The notes below the pieces were generated by a model, which was not told the DNA's origin, searched no databases, and saw only the letters and a program-made list of their open reading frames with translations. A stretch of 64,000 nt of DNA from Serratia marcescens (lineage in GTDB: Bacteria; Pseudomonadota; Gammaproteobacteria; Enterobacterales; Enterobacteriaceae), in contig NZ_MJAO01000010.1 of NCBI RefSeq assembly GCF_001902635.1, positions 124,001 through 188,000 on the forward strand, read 5' to 3'. This document shows, in pieces, positions 8,771 to 18,369 of this stretch (the first letter of the stretch is position 1; every line of letters starts with the position of its first letter). The translations under genes were made by a program, and so were the position numbers.

Positions 8771-11700
8771 CTAATTGAATTTATGTAGCCATAAATGACG
8801 AAGAGAACCACTTCTCACCCTTCGTACATTTAGGTTGAATGAATCTGAAAGAAAATCAGCGGTAGGGGTTAAATCTTCAAAGCTTGGTTGATAATGACCA
8901 GAATGGTTCACAATCGAAAAACTATCCCCTGAATGATACATATATCCAGCACTAATAGCACCCTTTCCCTTTGGCCCTCCGACCAGAGTTGGATGAGATA
9001 AGTTTTTAGGATCAATTTTTTTACTGATGCTACCAATAGATAGCACCCCATCCTCACTAAAAACGAATTTGTGCACTTTACTAGAATCGCGTACTTCTGC
9101 TAAATCGCTGGCTTTCGTCACTCGGGTTATTTTGGCCTTATTTTCTCTGATGGCCCAGCCCTTTAAATTCTCCTCAACGTCATATAATTTTGCCTTTGTA
9201 TTTTTGAGTATAGGCATCGTAACCGTATCACTCTGCGTACCTAACTTGGGAACACCACCGGCATGTTGCAGTTTGTACTGCCAGTCACCAACAAACCTCC
9301 CGGTTTTCGAAACTCCCCTGGCCGCTAATGGCGCTAGCCCGGCAGCAATCCCGGCAACCCCAGCCCCCAAAGAGACCCAACCCAATATGGATGATGCCTT
9401 AGGATTTGTTTCCTCCGTTGCTCCACTCGCTATCCCGGTGACGTCGGCCACCAGACCTAAACCAATACCCATCAGCTTCAACGCGGAGGTGGACGCTGCC
9501 GCTGTGGCAATCGACGCACTTGCGCCTACAGCCATCGATGATGCCACCAGAGAGGATCCCAGTGTAACAACCGATAGTGCTATCCCCACAATGCCCAGAC
9601 CAATACCCAGCCATCCGCTCCAACTGATATGCCCTGATGGATCGCTAAAGTTCACCGGGTCACCTGCACAATACGCATAGGGATTAATACCGCTGGCACC
9701 GAATGGGCTAAGGGAGTCTGGACAGTTGAAGCGCATCAGTGCCGGATTATAAGCACGATAGCCATTACCCAAATGGTAGGTGCCGCTGACCGGATCTGGC
9801 CGCTCGCCATTAAACCCAGGTAACATTTTCTGAGGTTCACCGGTGCCATATGGAGACCAACTGTGGAGTACGCCTTCTTTCTCATGGCTTCCCCTGGACC
9901 ACAGTAGACTGTCATGTTGGTCTACCCCCGTTAGCGTTAGCATATCTCCATTATGAATCCCCAAGCAGGTGTGACCGTGCTTAATCAGGCGAACAGCTTG
10001 TTTCTGCTGCACCAGAGCCTCATTGACCAGCTCATTTCCCCGATAATAGAGTCTGCGGGTATCTCCTTCGTTGACGGTTTGAGAGACCAGCTGATCCTGT
10101 GCGTCATAGCTATAGTGTCCACCAGAATTACCTTCACCTTGGACAGAACTCAGTCGTCCGATTGCGTCATACGTCAACTGCCGTCCGGCATCATCCTTCG
10201 TCATACGACCTTCAGCATCGTATTCCAGCGAAATATTTTCCGGGTACATAGCATGAGTATGCGTCACTGCAGATAACTGAGTAGGATCATCGCTGTTATC
10301 GTACTGGTATAGTGCCGTATCCGTGCTGCTATCCTTTAGAGTGGTCACTACCTTGGTCAGGTTGTTCAGTGCATCATAACTGTATGTCTGTGCCGACATA
10401 GAGTGTCCGAAAGCATCTTGTGGCAAACTGTCGCCACTCACCCGGTAACTGACCAGACGATTACGCATATCGTATTCATATTGTTCGGTCCGGACAGTAG
10501 AGCCCTGTTGACTGATGACTCGGGTGTCCAGCAAGCCATTTTTTAGCCATGTTTGTGCCACGATAAGCTTGGCACCCGTGCTATCGGTCAGAGTTCGGGT
10601 AAGTTCCCGGCCAAAATCATCCCGGGTCAGAGCGGTCGACAATGAGCTGGCCGACGTACTATCAGTAGCCGTTTGTATCTGCAGACGGGACAGTGCGTCG
10701 TAGCCCAGCGTGATACTGATGGGACCATCCGTTATCCCGACCACCTTGCCGAAAGTATCACGCTGATACCGTGCCTGATGACCGGTGATATCCGTATACA
10801 CCGTCACCTCACCAGAGAGTGTCCGGGTGTAACCTGTTTGACAGGTATCGCCCTGCCGCACAAATTCCTCCGCTTTCAGTTGGCCGTCAGCGCTCCAAGC
10901 CAGATTGTTGACATTATCGCCCTCGGATGCCTGTAGCAGGTCACCGGTCAGCGGATCGTAGTTGAATGACTGCGTAATACCCTGAGTGGTCAGTGATTTT
11001 ATGGCATGGTTTAGTTCGGGGATATACGTGTATTGTGTCTTTATTCCGGAGGGCAGTGTCACCACGTCCGGTAACGGACATGCATCCTGGTAGTGGTATG
11101 TGGTCTTGCGCCCGCCGACAAGGCTTTCAGTTATACGACCTAGACTATCGAATTCCCGGATACCCATCGTGATACACCGGGACACTCCGTCCGCCATCTG
11201 TCCAGTCACCTTAATCAGACTTACCTGATTGCCACTCAGGTATGGCGCGTATTCGCGCTCTACAATAGTACCATCCGGCAGTAACCGGCGGACTTCACGG
11301 CCAAAGTCATCCCGGGTAAAGTGGGTTACATTTCCCCGTTCATCTTGCGTTTCACGCAGCTGATTCAGACCGTCATACTTGATCCGGACAATGCCTTGTT
11401 CGACATTATTGGTATCATATAGAACTTCTTTGACTGGCAGTTGGCTCTTCTCATCAAGAAACGTTGTCTTTTTCCCGGAAGTCAACACGGCTTTATCGTT
11501 CCCTCCTTGGGAATATTCGTTGATAATCAGGTCGACGGGGTCAGTATCCTTCAGGCTGTAAATTCCATTGGAATGACGCATCCCGGCGCTTTGGCCCCAA
11601 CCATCATAGATCGCCTCTGCCCCTATTGAATAACTTTCCGAGCCAGGCTGCGAAGTCTGCCAGTCATATTCCCTACCCGAGGCATAATCGCCCATCAAAT

Positions 11701-13687
11701 TGTATTGACAAGTGACCACATCAAGCCACTTTTTCGTACTGTTTGAGTCGATAGTCTGCTGTTCTCTCTCTCTGCCCATCGCGTCGAAAAGCATACGCGT
11801 CTGGTTACCGAGAGCATCAGTTTCTACTGTGATGGGGCCAGTGTCCTCAAGGGCATAGTGCCATGTACGGCGATTTTCATACTGCGTCCCGAAAGCTATC
11901 ACCTGAGTCAAAGGGCGACCGACAGGGTCGTACGTATATTTATTGGTTACACCCCAAGCATTGGTCTCGCTGAACAATAACCCCGATAGAGCAGATAGCG
12001 TACGACTGGTTACCGTCGTCAGACCATCATGTCCGGTCAATGTGGTACTCTGCGTCAGGAGGCTATTGCGAACTGTAGAAGTAATTTTATGAACGTTCGT
12101 GAATATCTGCTCTTTATGGGACAGCGTCCGGGTGATACCGATAATACGACCATATTCACTGTTGCCATTGGTCGCGTTATAGTCCGTAACTTGCTCTGAC
12201 AACAGTGTGGTACCAACATATTGTTTCTGACTGTGTTGTACCACATGATCTGACGACCCCAGGAAGGTATAGGTGTACTCAGTAACGCGAGCAAGAACGT
12301 CCTCATAGTCACTGCTCCGGGGGATCACCGTCATCTTATGCATAAAGCGCACAAAGCCATTGGGTGAGGGCGGGCAGTTATTTCCATCGCCGTCAGCTGA
12401 GTAGAACGTATACTCTGTGACTGTACCATCCGGAGCCTCCTGGCGAACCGGATTCCCGTTTTCATCATATTCCGTTAGTGTGACCTCCTTGCGGCTCTGC
12501 TTAGCTTCCGGACGCGATGTATCAATGAGTGAAAGTATTTTCCTCTTTGGCATCTGAAATTGCGGTGGCTGATCATCAAAATTTTCGCCCCGGATGGCAT
12601 AGTATTCCGTTTCCGTGACACTGGTACACGTGGAACCGACGCGCTGAACGGTTTCTTTTGTCTGCAGATGATAGTTATTGTAAGTCCGCGTGGTTTTACT
12701 TAATTCCGCATCGTTTTCATCCAGGTAAGTCTCCGTGCTGCCGTATTCATAGTCCCCCAGGACGCCATACAGAAAATCGGTATCCTTGTCCCAAGACCCG
12801 CTGTTGCTGCTCCCAAACCCGAGGAAGTTATGGTCTGTATAGTGATAACGGATATTATGCAGTTGCGTGCCGGTTGCATCGTTTTGCCAGTAGCCGATGA
12901 CATAAGGCAGGGTGCCGGATGGTCCACCGGTCGGAAACTGGTGCCCCTGCTGACCGTAGCTTACCCGGTCAATAAGTCCAGTGGGGGCAGTGACTTTTGT
13001 CAGCACGTCATCGGTGTATTCCAGCTCCCAGGTAAGGGAGAGTGACTGATTAAGAACGGAAGATAAATACTCGTTCTGCAGCATCAGTTCAAGCGTATGC
13101 GCTTCAGACGTGCCGGGCCAGACCTCAAACGTTATCAGCCCGCCGGTGCTGCTGTAACTCACTGTCAGAAGCTCAGTGGATTCGTCATGAACGGAGATCA
13201 GTCGATTGATGCCACCGAAAAGTTCCCAGGAAAGAAGCAGCTTCCGCCCGGCCGGCGATAATATCACCTCAGTGACCTTTATGCCGGCCTTGTCCGGTGC
13301 GGTCAGTATTTCGGTGATACCATTTTTATAAGAAATATAATAACCGTCCTCGCGGACTTCCGCTTTAAAGTTAATGGGTTTTGCATGGATAACATGCAGT
13401 ATATTACCGGATTCGATTACCTTATAACTTTCACCGGTGGAAAGCTGAAGTGTCCGGGTACTCTTATCATAGGAGGTCACCGGGAGGGTCACGCCGATAC
13501 CAAAGCCGTTATTTTCCCTTTGTAGAGGAGAATAACGAAGCAGCACGGGTAACTCAGGTCCTAGACCTGAATTACCTGAAAGGTGCGCCACGGAAATATT
13601 ATATCCGTACATGCCTGTTCTGGGGTCAACCGCGCCAGACTGGGCGCTGAGGAAATTGGTGGACTGGGTAGTAAAGTCTGAAGACAT
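8771..13687 (-). CDS. RHS-repeat polymorphic toxin
   Basis: A 1638-residue RHS/YD-repeat protein. AAGGAT lies upstream of the ATG at 13687. The first ~300 residues (SAQSGAVDPRTGMYGYNISV...) form the entry domain typical of secreted RHS proteins. They are followed by many YD repeats (for example YDAIGRLSS, YDALNNLTK, YDPLTGDLL) and the RHS core ending ...YRAYNPALMRF...NPYAYCAGDPVNFSDPSGH around residue 1350. RHS cages encapsulate a C-terminal effector and cut it off at this conserved core. The remaining ~287 residues have two Gly/Ala-rich hydrophobic segments, then an AT-rich tip of about 150 residues with HPTLVGG...AGYMYHSGD...NHSGHYQPSFEDL. I recognise this pattern from uncharacterised proteins, not as a known enzyme. 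There is no PAAR domain or signal peptide, and it is not a TccC protein by its N-terminus. No immunity gene is visible after it; only an IS relic lies there. Confidence 0.85.
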   Translation of the reverse strand: MSSDFTTQSTNFLSAQSGAVDPRTGMYGYNISVAHLSGNSGLGPELPVLLRYSPLQRENNGFGIGVTLPVTSYDKSTRTLQLSTGESYKVIESGNILHVIHAKPINFKAEVREDGYYISYKNGITEILTAPDKAGIKVTEVILSPAGRKLLLSWELFGGINRLISVHDESTELLTVSYSSTGGLITFEVWPGTSEAHTLELMLQNEYLSSVLNQSLSLTWELEYTDDVLTKVTAPTGLIDRVSYGQQGHQFPTGGPSGTLPYVIGYWQNDATGTQLHNIRYHYTDHNFLGFGSSNSGSWDKDTDFLYGVLGDYEYGSTETYLDENDAELSKTTRTYNNYHLQTKETVQRVGSTCTSVTETEYYAIRGENFDDQPPQFQMPKRKILSLIDTSRPEAKQSRKEVTLTEYDENGNPVRQEAPDGTVTEYTFYSADGDGNNCPPSPNGFVRFMHKMTVIPRSSDYEDVLARVTEYTYTFLGSSDHVVQHSQKQYVGTTLLSEQVTDYNATNGNSEYGRIIGITRTLSHKEQIFTNVHKITSTVRNSLLTQSTTLTGHDGLTTVTSRTLSALSGLLFSETNAWGVTNKYTYDPVGRPLTQVIAFGTQYENRRTWHYALEDTGPITVETDALGNQTRMLFDAMGREREQQTIDSNSTKKWLDVVTCQYNLMGDYASGREYDWQTSQPGSESYSIGAEAIYDGWGQSAGMRHSNGIYSLKDTDPVDLIINEYSQGGNDKAVLTSGKKTTFLDEKSQLPVKEVLYDTNNVEQGIVRIKYDGLNQLRETQDERGNVTHFTRDDFGREVRRLLPDGTIVEREYAPYLSGNQVSLIKVTGQMADGVSRCITMGIREFDSLGRITESLVGGRKTTYHYQDACPLPDVVTLPSGIKTQYTYIPELNHAIKSLTTQGITQSFNYDPLTGDLLQASEGDNVNNLAWSADGQLKAEEFVRQGDTCQTGYTRTLSGEVTVYTDITGHQARYQRDTFGKVVGITDGPISITLGYDALSRLQIQTATDSTSASSLSTALTRDDFGRELTRTLTDSTGAKLIVAQTWLKNGLLDTRVISQQGSTVRTEQYEYDMRNRLVSYRVSGDSLPQDAFGHSMSAQTYSYDALNNLTKVVTTLKDSSTDTALYQYDNSDDPTQLSAVTHTHAMYPENISLEYDAEGRMTKDDAGRQLTYDAIGRLSSVQGEGNSGGHYSYDAQDQLVSQTVNEGDTRRLYYRGNELVNEALVQQKQAVRLIKHGHTCLGIHNGDMLTLTGVDQHDSLLWSRGSHEKEGVLHSWSPYGTGEPQKMLPGFNGERPDPVSGTYHLGNGYRAYNPALMRFNCPDSLSPFGASGINPYAYCAGDPVNFSDPSGHISWSGWLGIGLGIVGIALSVVTLGSSLVASSMAVGASASIATAAASTSALKLMGIGLGLVADVTGIASGATEETNPKASSILGWVSLGAGVAGIAAGLAPLAARGVSKTGRFVGDWQYKLQHAGGVPKLGTQSDTVTMPILKNTKAKLYDVEENLKGWAIRENKAKITRVTKASDLAEVRDSSKVHKFVFSEDGVLSIGSISKKIDPKNLSHPTLVGGPKGKGAISAGYMYHSGDSFSIVNHSGHYQPSFEDLTPTADFLSDSFNLNVRRVRSGSLRHLWLHKFN

Positions 13688-13792
13688 AATTAGATCCTTG
13701 AATTTTGAATAAAGCAGGTCGATTTTCGTCAGAAAAGGCGGTAATCGAATAAATTCCCCGCCGCCCTCAGAGACAGAAATAATTAAGGGTAA

Positions 13793-13903
13793 TTAACCGT
13801 GGGTGTTGGAAAGTTCGTATTTATTAACCATATTGTAACAATTTCCAGTATCTGCGGTCATCGAAAAGGATCCAGAACTCGTAATGTCACTAAAGTTCCT
13901 CAT
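13793..13903 (-). CDS. 36-residue protein resembling the N-terminus of the 366-residue neighbour
   Basis: A short minus-strand ORF with a strong GGAG site 7 bases before its ATG. It sits about 105 bases upstream of the RHS gene in the same direction. It begins MRNFSDITSSGSFSMTADTG and resembles the start of the protein encoded at 15358 (MSTFNDIAGFEAFSITADSD): shared M-x-x-F-x-D-I and FS(M/I)TAD. The similarity stops after about 20 residues and a stop codon follows. It may be a truncated paralogue left by rearrangement, or a genuine small protein. No function is known. Confidence 0.5.
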   Translation of the reverse strand: MRNFSDITSSGSFSMTADTGNCYNMVNKYELSNTHG

Positions 13904-14154
13904 TGTGTTTCTCCATTGGAATAATAAAATGAAAAGTATCATTCAGGTAACGGTGTCTGCTGTCGGTGTCATGGCATCATAAAAATATTCAGCACTCGTA
14001 CGTCTTTACCGCATCAGGTTATTACTGTAACTGTAATCAATGATAACTGAGGTGTCTCTGAGATTTATTCAGAATGTGTGGAGAAAATTTCAGGACGGAG
14101 GTTTATACTTTGTCGAAAGGGATGGGGCATAAGGAGATAACTACCTGATTAATT
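13904..14154. other. Intergenic region upstream of the RHS cluster
   Basis: About 250 bases between the 36-residue ORF and the IS630 remnant. It should contain the promoter of the minus-strand small ORF/RHS unit. I see no clear gene and no confident promoter boxes. Confidence 0.35.
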
Positions 14155-15051
14155 TTAAGATGCAAGTTTCAGAATCTGGAGGCTATCGTTAATTATGCGT
14201 GCCATAACTCCGGCGATATCCGATAATATTTCACTAAAAAGTTCAATATTCATCACATAAGCCCAGTCCTTCACCAGCGATGACCGGTGCTAACCCGCGC
14301 CACCCAGGATGATGTGCATTTTCTGACTGATCGAGTACATTTCACGGATAGCGCTGACGAACCGCACGATATTTTTCGCATTAATGGTGTTATATTCGCG
14401 GATAACGGTGTTGCCGATGTCGTTCAGATTCAGCGCGCCCATTAGGTTCAGACGTGTACGGTTGCCGCTGGTTTCCACCACGGTTTTCTAGCCTTTGGGC
14501 ATCCAGCCATGCGCCAGTTTCGTGCCCTGAGTCGGGTGGACCACCATCAACAAACAGGATGGGCTCGCTGGCGCTAGTATCACACTTCAGTTGGTCACAG
14601 GCGGCCATGAACACCTGCCGTGCTTTCGCACTGAACTTATGGGGCACACCTGCTGTTTTTTGTAGCTGAAGCCGTTGCGGTGCAGCCACTTATTCATGCC
14701 CGGCACGGTGTAATGGATATCCCACCATTCTTCGACGAGAGTATTGATGGCCTGTGTGGTGGGCAGAAGATTCACCGTTAGATAAGTGATAAATTCTACG
14801 GCCTGTACTTCGCTGAGATGGCTTTGGGGATCGTCATTTTCGGATTTCAGTTTACGATTGTTAATGTCATCGCTGATGTGACGGTTCACGGTTGCCTCAT
14901 GCAGACCTAGGGCCTGCGAGATCATGGCAGAACTCCATCCTTCAGATGCCAGCAGGATAGCTTTAATGCAGTCGAATTTTCGCTTATTGCGGCTTTCGCG
15001 GTGAAGTAGTTCAAGCTCAGTTTTTTGTTCATCGGTAATAAAAATGTTCAT
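14155..15051 (-). mobile_element. Decayed IS630-family insertion sequence
   Basis: The minus strand carries the remains of an IS630-family transposase: MNIFITDEQKTELELLHRES at the start, an HTH region (GWSSAMISQALGLHEATVNRH), and the hallmark WWDIHYTVPGMNKWLHRNGF. Further fragments follow in other frames. Damage includes at least two frameshifts, a stop codon and an internal deletion. Ends and TA target duplication could not be identified, so the coordinates are those of the coding remnant. Confidence 0.8.
14155..15051 (-). pseudogene. IS630 transposase, multiply disrupted
   Basis: The frame is intact from ATG 15051 to about 14620 (...NGFSYKKQQ). It then shifts to AGVPHKFSAKARQVFMAACD with EPILFVDG (first catalytic Asp region), and shifts again to VETSGNRTRLNLMGALNL. 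Where relatives have VIVDGAGYHR this copy has IILGGAG followed by TAG, losing the second Asp. After HRSSLVKDWAYVMNIEL the HYLPPYSPNLNPIE segment with the third acidic residue is deleted. It rejoins at LSDIAGVMARIINDSLQILKLAS and the stop at 14155. Confidence 0.85.
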
Positions 15052-15357
15052 GTCGGATACTTTGATCCTCATTTTTGACAAAATCAAGCATCTTCATTGA
15101 TCACGAATGTATACAGGAATTGTGATGGTTGGTCTGTTTTTTAACGCAGATTGCTACAACCGCTCCTTCTCTTCTAGTTCCTCCTGGAACTTGATATTTT
15201 CTCACTATGGCTCAAAAATAACTCAACTATTTCTATTTTTTTTATGATATAAAAACCGTGTAAGAGAAAGACGTTGATGGATGCAATTGATTTTCTCTCA
15301 GAGAGAGTCTGATGCATAAACTTGATAGTAATACATTGAAAACAAAGGTGGTTAAAT
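15052..15357. other. AT-rich leader region before the 366-residue protein gene
   Basis: About 300 bases without a credible gene. Most is upstream sequence of the gene at 15358, possibly including the outer end of the IS630 element. No clear promoter or terminator was found. Confidence 0.35.
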
Positions 15358-16458
15358 ATGAGTACGTTTAATGACATTGCCGGATTTGAAGCATTCTCCA
15401 TAACGGCTGATAGTGATTCGACAATCACTATATTTGCTAATGGTTATCAGCAGGTCCGTGTATATGTACGCATGATTGCAATTGATAAAGATAGAAAATA
15501 TGTCAACCTGAGCGGTGGTGAGTTGAAAAAGCTGCAGGAAGCTATTACATTAATCAACTTTAACAATAGTAACCTGTTAACCAAAGTAGATAAATATGCT
15601 GACGGTAAATCTGACTGGTCATATACCACCACTCAAGGTGAATATAAACAGCCAGAAACAAAAGGAGCTATCTCTGCCCTAAGTAGCAATATGATGAGTT
15701 TGACGTATTATGTGATGTGCCCGCCCGATGAGAATGAGCGTACTATCAAAGTCGCGGTTAAATTAAAATTGAGCAACGGCAAGGTTGTCGATACCACAGG
15801 CAGTTCTGGGTTTGACAGTAAAGTTTCGCTTAAAGCCAACGCCCCTACTGTTTATAACATTAATTATCGGGACAACAGGCAGAGCGAAAACGATAACTTG
15901 CGCGCAATTTACACTCGTGTAAGAAGTGAAGAAATTAATGGTGATCCAGCATGGGTGGAGAATTATACCGTCAGTATTCGAGCGGGGGAGTTTTTATATA
16001 AACGTAGTACCCCGTCCAGCGCAGTAACGTCTTATGATTCGGTTCGTGTCAGACGCGAGCATATTTCTTCATGGGCGTATTGCATGTACTTCCGACATTA
16101 TGCATACACTCATCAGATTGCGAATATTTGCTACTGGTTTAGTGAGAATGATACCACCAGGAATTTGACGGTGGGATATTTTGGCGAAGTTGGTATTGGT
16201 GGTGGCGTATATATGGAAAATGTGCCCGCTAATACGGAACAGTCGCTCTTTAACTTTTCCGTGGCGCGATTTGAAGATACCGATAACAATGCTTATAGCG
16301 AAGATATCGAAAGTAGCACAGCAGTGGACACTTATATTGAATGCAATTTCCGTGACCAGTATGGCAATGCCGGGACATTCTTCGCCTACCCTCATCCGGA
16401 GACGGGTGACAATTATTATCGTGGTTATGCATACGAGTTTTTGAGCCAGCGCAAATAG
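15358..16458 (+). CDS. Hypothetical protein, 366 residues, possible host-interaction protein
   Basis: I do not recognise the fold. The gene has a GGTGG ribosome-binding site before ATG 15358 and encodes a soluble protein without signal peptide or membrane segment. The N-terminal ~45 residues (FSITADSDSTITIFANGYQQ, then VRVYVRMIAIDKD) form a beta-rich IFANGYQQVxV motif that I associate with uncharacterised proteins of insect- and host-associated gamma-proteobacteria. The rest is rich in aromatic and polar residues with predicted beta strands and ends in a Tyr-rich segment. A 36-residue relative of its N-terminus lies on the opposite strand upstream of the RHS gene. It stands alone between two IS remnants; an IS903-like end begins two bases after its stop. 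Confidence 0.6.
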   Translation: MSTFNDIAGFEAFSITADSDSTITIFANGYQQVRVYVRMIAIDKDRKYVNLSGGELKKLQEAITLINFNNSNLLTKVDKYADGKSDWSYTTTQGEYKQPETKGAISALSSNMMSLTYYVMCPPDENERTIKVAVKLKLSNGKVVDTTGSSGFDSKVSLKANAPTVYNINYRDNRQSENDNLRAIYTRVRSEEINGDPAWVENYTVSIRAGEFLYKRSTPSSAVTSYDSVRVRREHISSWAYCMYFRHYAYTHQIANICYWFSENDTTRNLTVGYFGEVGIGGGVYMENVPANTEQSLFNFSVARFEDTDNNAYSEDIESSTAVDTYIECNFRDQYGNAGTFFAYPHPETGDNYYRGYAYEFLSQRK

Positions 16459-16459
16459 C

Positions 16460-16644
16460 GGCTTTGTTGAATAAATTGAACTTCTGACTGTAATCAGGAT
16501 CAGAGCGCCAAACTTCTGATCCTGTAGCGGTATCTCGTGGCAAAGCAAAAGTTCAAGAGCACTAACTGGGCGACCTACAACAAGGCTCTCGTCAATCGTA
16601 GATCGTTGACATTCTGGCTTGACGAGTCGGCCAGCGTTTTTTAA
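16460..16644 (+). mobile_element. IS5-family (IS903-like) left-end remnant
   Basis: GGCTTTGTTGAATAAAT at 16460-16476 is the typical IS903-group terminal inverted repeat. It is followed at the right distance by the start of the transposase. The element is cut off after about 36 codons; no right end is present. Confidence 0.8.
16537..16644 (+). pseudogene. IS903-like transposase, N-terminal fragment
   Basis: Starting at GTG 16537 the frame gives (M)AKQKFKSTNWATYNKALV followed by NRRSLTFWLDESA. This is the characteristic opening of IS903-group IS5 transposases, where the second residue pair MAKQKFK is conserved. The frame ends at TAA 16642-16644 with the whole DDE domain missing. Confidence 0.85.
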
Positions 16645-16685
16645 GGAAGTTGTCGCCGAACGATCTTTAAAGCGAATGGTTCGTT

Positions 16686-17309
16686 TTACCGGGTTACTTT
16701 CAGACTTTCAACCCCTCCCTTAATCGTAGAAGGCAATGACAGGAGTGATTTTGGCATAAAACCAATCAGATGTTTTTTTGACCAATAAAATAGCTCTATA
16801 TTGTTGGAGAGATTTAGTTTTTGCATTGCCTTCGTTTTATGTGCGCTGACTGTTTTGCGGTGTATACCCAAATAATCAGCGATTTGCTGCAAGCTGTTTC
16901 CCTGAGATATCAATGATAATACCGTTTGTTCCCGGTCTGACAGTGATACGTCATGACATACCCATGGACACGCTTGGCTATCGCAGGTTAACGCTTGCGC
17001 AATCATGTTCATGGTCTTGGCAATGGAGTAGTGAGTAAACAGTTTCGTATGTTTACAGTTGCAACCGATATTTCCTGTTCTACCCACTCGTTCCTTGATG
17101 ATGAAGATCGGTGCGTTACTGGACGGTAATCGGTACAGACTCAGTGGATGGTCGGATGCTTGGAATATGAACACCATATCCGGTCTGACGCCGGGGGGAA
17201 AACCGTTGTAAAACTGGACGGTTTTCCCCTGCGTCTGCATCAAGTTTTCCAGGCATACCATCAACCCCAGCGCGAAATAACAGTCAGGAATACAGATTGA
17301 AATATTCAT
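16686..17309 (-). CDS. LuxR-type regulator of the fimbrial locus
   Basis: A 207-residue regulator read from the ATG at 17309 (MNISICIPDCYFALGL); an in-frame ATG at 17381 would add 24 polar residues. The C-terminal LuxR/FixJ helix-turn-helix (about residues 120-180: LSDREQTVLSLISQGNSLQQ, IADYLGIHRKTVSAHK) is complete. The N-terminal half resembles a divergent receiver-like domain, but no conserved phosphoacceptor Asp triad is obvious. It lies beside a PapI-like gene and ahead of the fimbrial operon on the opposite strand, so a role in switching fimbriae is likely by context. This is the arrangement of many enterobacterial fimbrial loci. Confidence 0.75.
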   Translation of the reverse strand: MNISICIPDCYFALGLMVCLENLMQTQGKTVQFYNGFPPGVRPDMVFIFQASDHPLSLYRLPSSNAPIFIIKERVGRTGNIGCNCKHTKLFTHYSIAKTMNMIAQALTCDSQACPWVCHDVSLSDREQTVLSLISQGNSLQQIADYLGIHRKTVSAHKTKAMQKLNLSNNIELFYWSKKHLIGFMPKSLLSLPSTIKGGVESLKVTR

Positions 17310-17441
17310 TAATTTATTTGTTTCTTGCTTGTTATGTCTGTGTGTATTTTCTATTGGTGGAATAGGTGGATAACTTTTCATGATTATATCAATTCGCTCC
17401 GGGTATTGATTTTTATGTCCTGTGGCTTGAAGTTATGCGTT

Positions 17442-17708
17442 TCAATTTCTAGTGTTAATGGCCAGCCATCTTAACGATTTGTGAAATCGCTTTTCTGACT
17501 TCCTTGCCAGTTTCTGTTCGACCAGCTTGAGTAAAAGTGCTCTTGCGCGATATATATCAACGTCACATTGTTCCGCTAGCTCACGTGTCCCTGGCCAGGT
17601 TTCCTGCTTTTCTCCCTCTACTTTTCTTTTCTCATTGTGGCTCAGCTCAACCAGGGCTGAATGCATTTCCCTTAGCGCCATTTCACTATCCAGTACGTTA
17701 TTGTTCAT
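17442..17708 (-). CDS. PapI/FaeA-like fimbrial regulator
   Basis: 88 residues with a clear AGGAG site before the ATG at 17708. The C-terminal ~45 residues (GTRELAEQCDVDIYRARALLLKL...KSLRWLA) match the small winged-helix PapI/FaeA family. Its members work with Lrp at fimbrial promoters to set phase-on or phase-off expression, classically through Dam-methylated GATC sites. It is divergent from the fimbrial operon. Only one GATC (17861) was seen in the shared upstream region, whereas the pap switch needs two, so control may differ from the pap paradigm. Confidence 0.75.
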   Translation of the reverse strand: MNNNVLDSEMALREMHSALVELSHNEKRKVEGEKQETWPGTRELAEQCDVDIYRARALLLKLVEQKLARKSEKRFHKSLRWLAINTRN

Positions 17709-18369
17709 GTTTTTCTCCTTTTTTCTTTACCGGGGGTATTAGCTCTCACGCAGTTTCTGTGTGATTTTCAAGCCGACTTTTTGCTGTTTTCCTTGGGGCG
17801 TTGTGCCTTGGCCGTACCATTGCTTGCTTCGGTTTATTGTATCGTTTTTTTTGATTTCGCGATCTAAGCTGTTGCTTGTTGGTGTTAATATGGTGTTTTG
17901 TTCTGTTGTTGGTTTGTGTGGCGATATAGGTAATCGCTATAAGTAGTTATTTCATGTTTTGTAAGTTAATTATTGTGAATTGTCAGAGAAGGGGATTATT
18001 TCCTTTGTCCGCTTCTGTGGGTGATGTAATATTTATGACGTCGAATGTTAATGGGAAGGAGTGCTGTAAAGGGAAATTTAAATCATTAATTCACCTTGGG
18101 TGACTATACGCCGGATGTTTTCTTGTTTTTTAGTTTATCGTGTCAAATCTATTATTGATGCGGCGGTGTTGTGCTGCTTTTTTTTGGTGCGACGGTTGGT
18201 GAAGAACGAGTGTTAAGTTCGGTGTTGCTTTGTGAATGGAGTGATATCTATTTCACTAAGGAATAATTCTCATTTTGTAAAACCAGAGTTTCTTTCTAGG
18301 AATATTACCAAGGGAGCGGCTGAGGGTTGCTGTTTTTTATTTTATATAAATTTAGATAAGGATGTACGT
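17709..18369. promoter_or_regulatory. Divergent fimbrial regulatory region
   Basis: About 660 AT-rich bases between the PapI-like gene and the major pilin gene. It must contain both promoters and the 5' leader of the pilin mRNA. One GATC site (17861-17864, CGCGATCTAAG) is present. No long inverted repeats marking an invertible element and no recombinase gene next to it were seen. The pilin frame extends back to 18232, but sequence upstream of 18370 does not look like a signal peptide. Confidence 0.5.

Noticed and set aside
8771-13687. TccC subunit of a toxin complex
   Set aside because: RHS core is shared, but the N-terminus differs from TccC and no TcA or TcB genes are present in the window.
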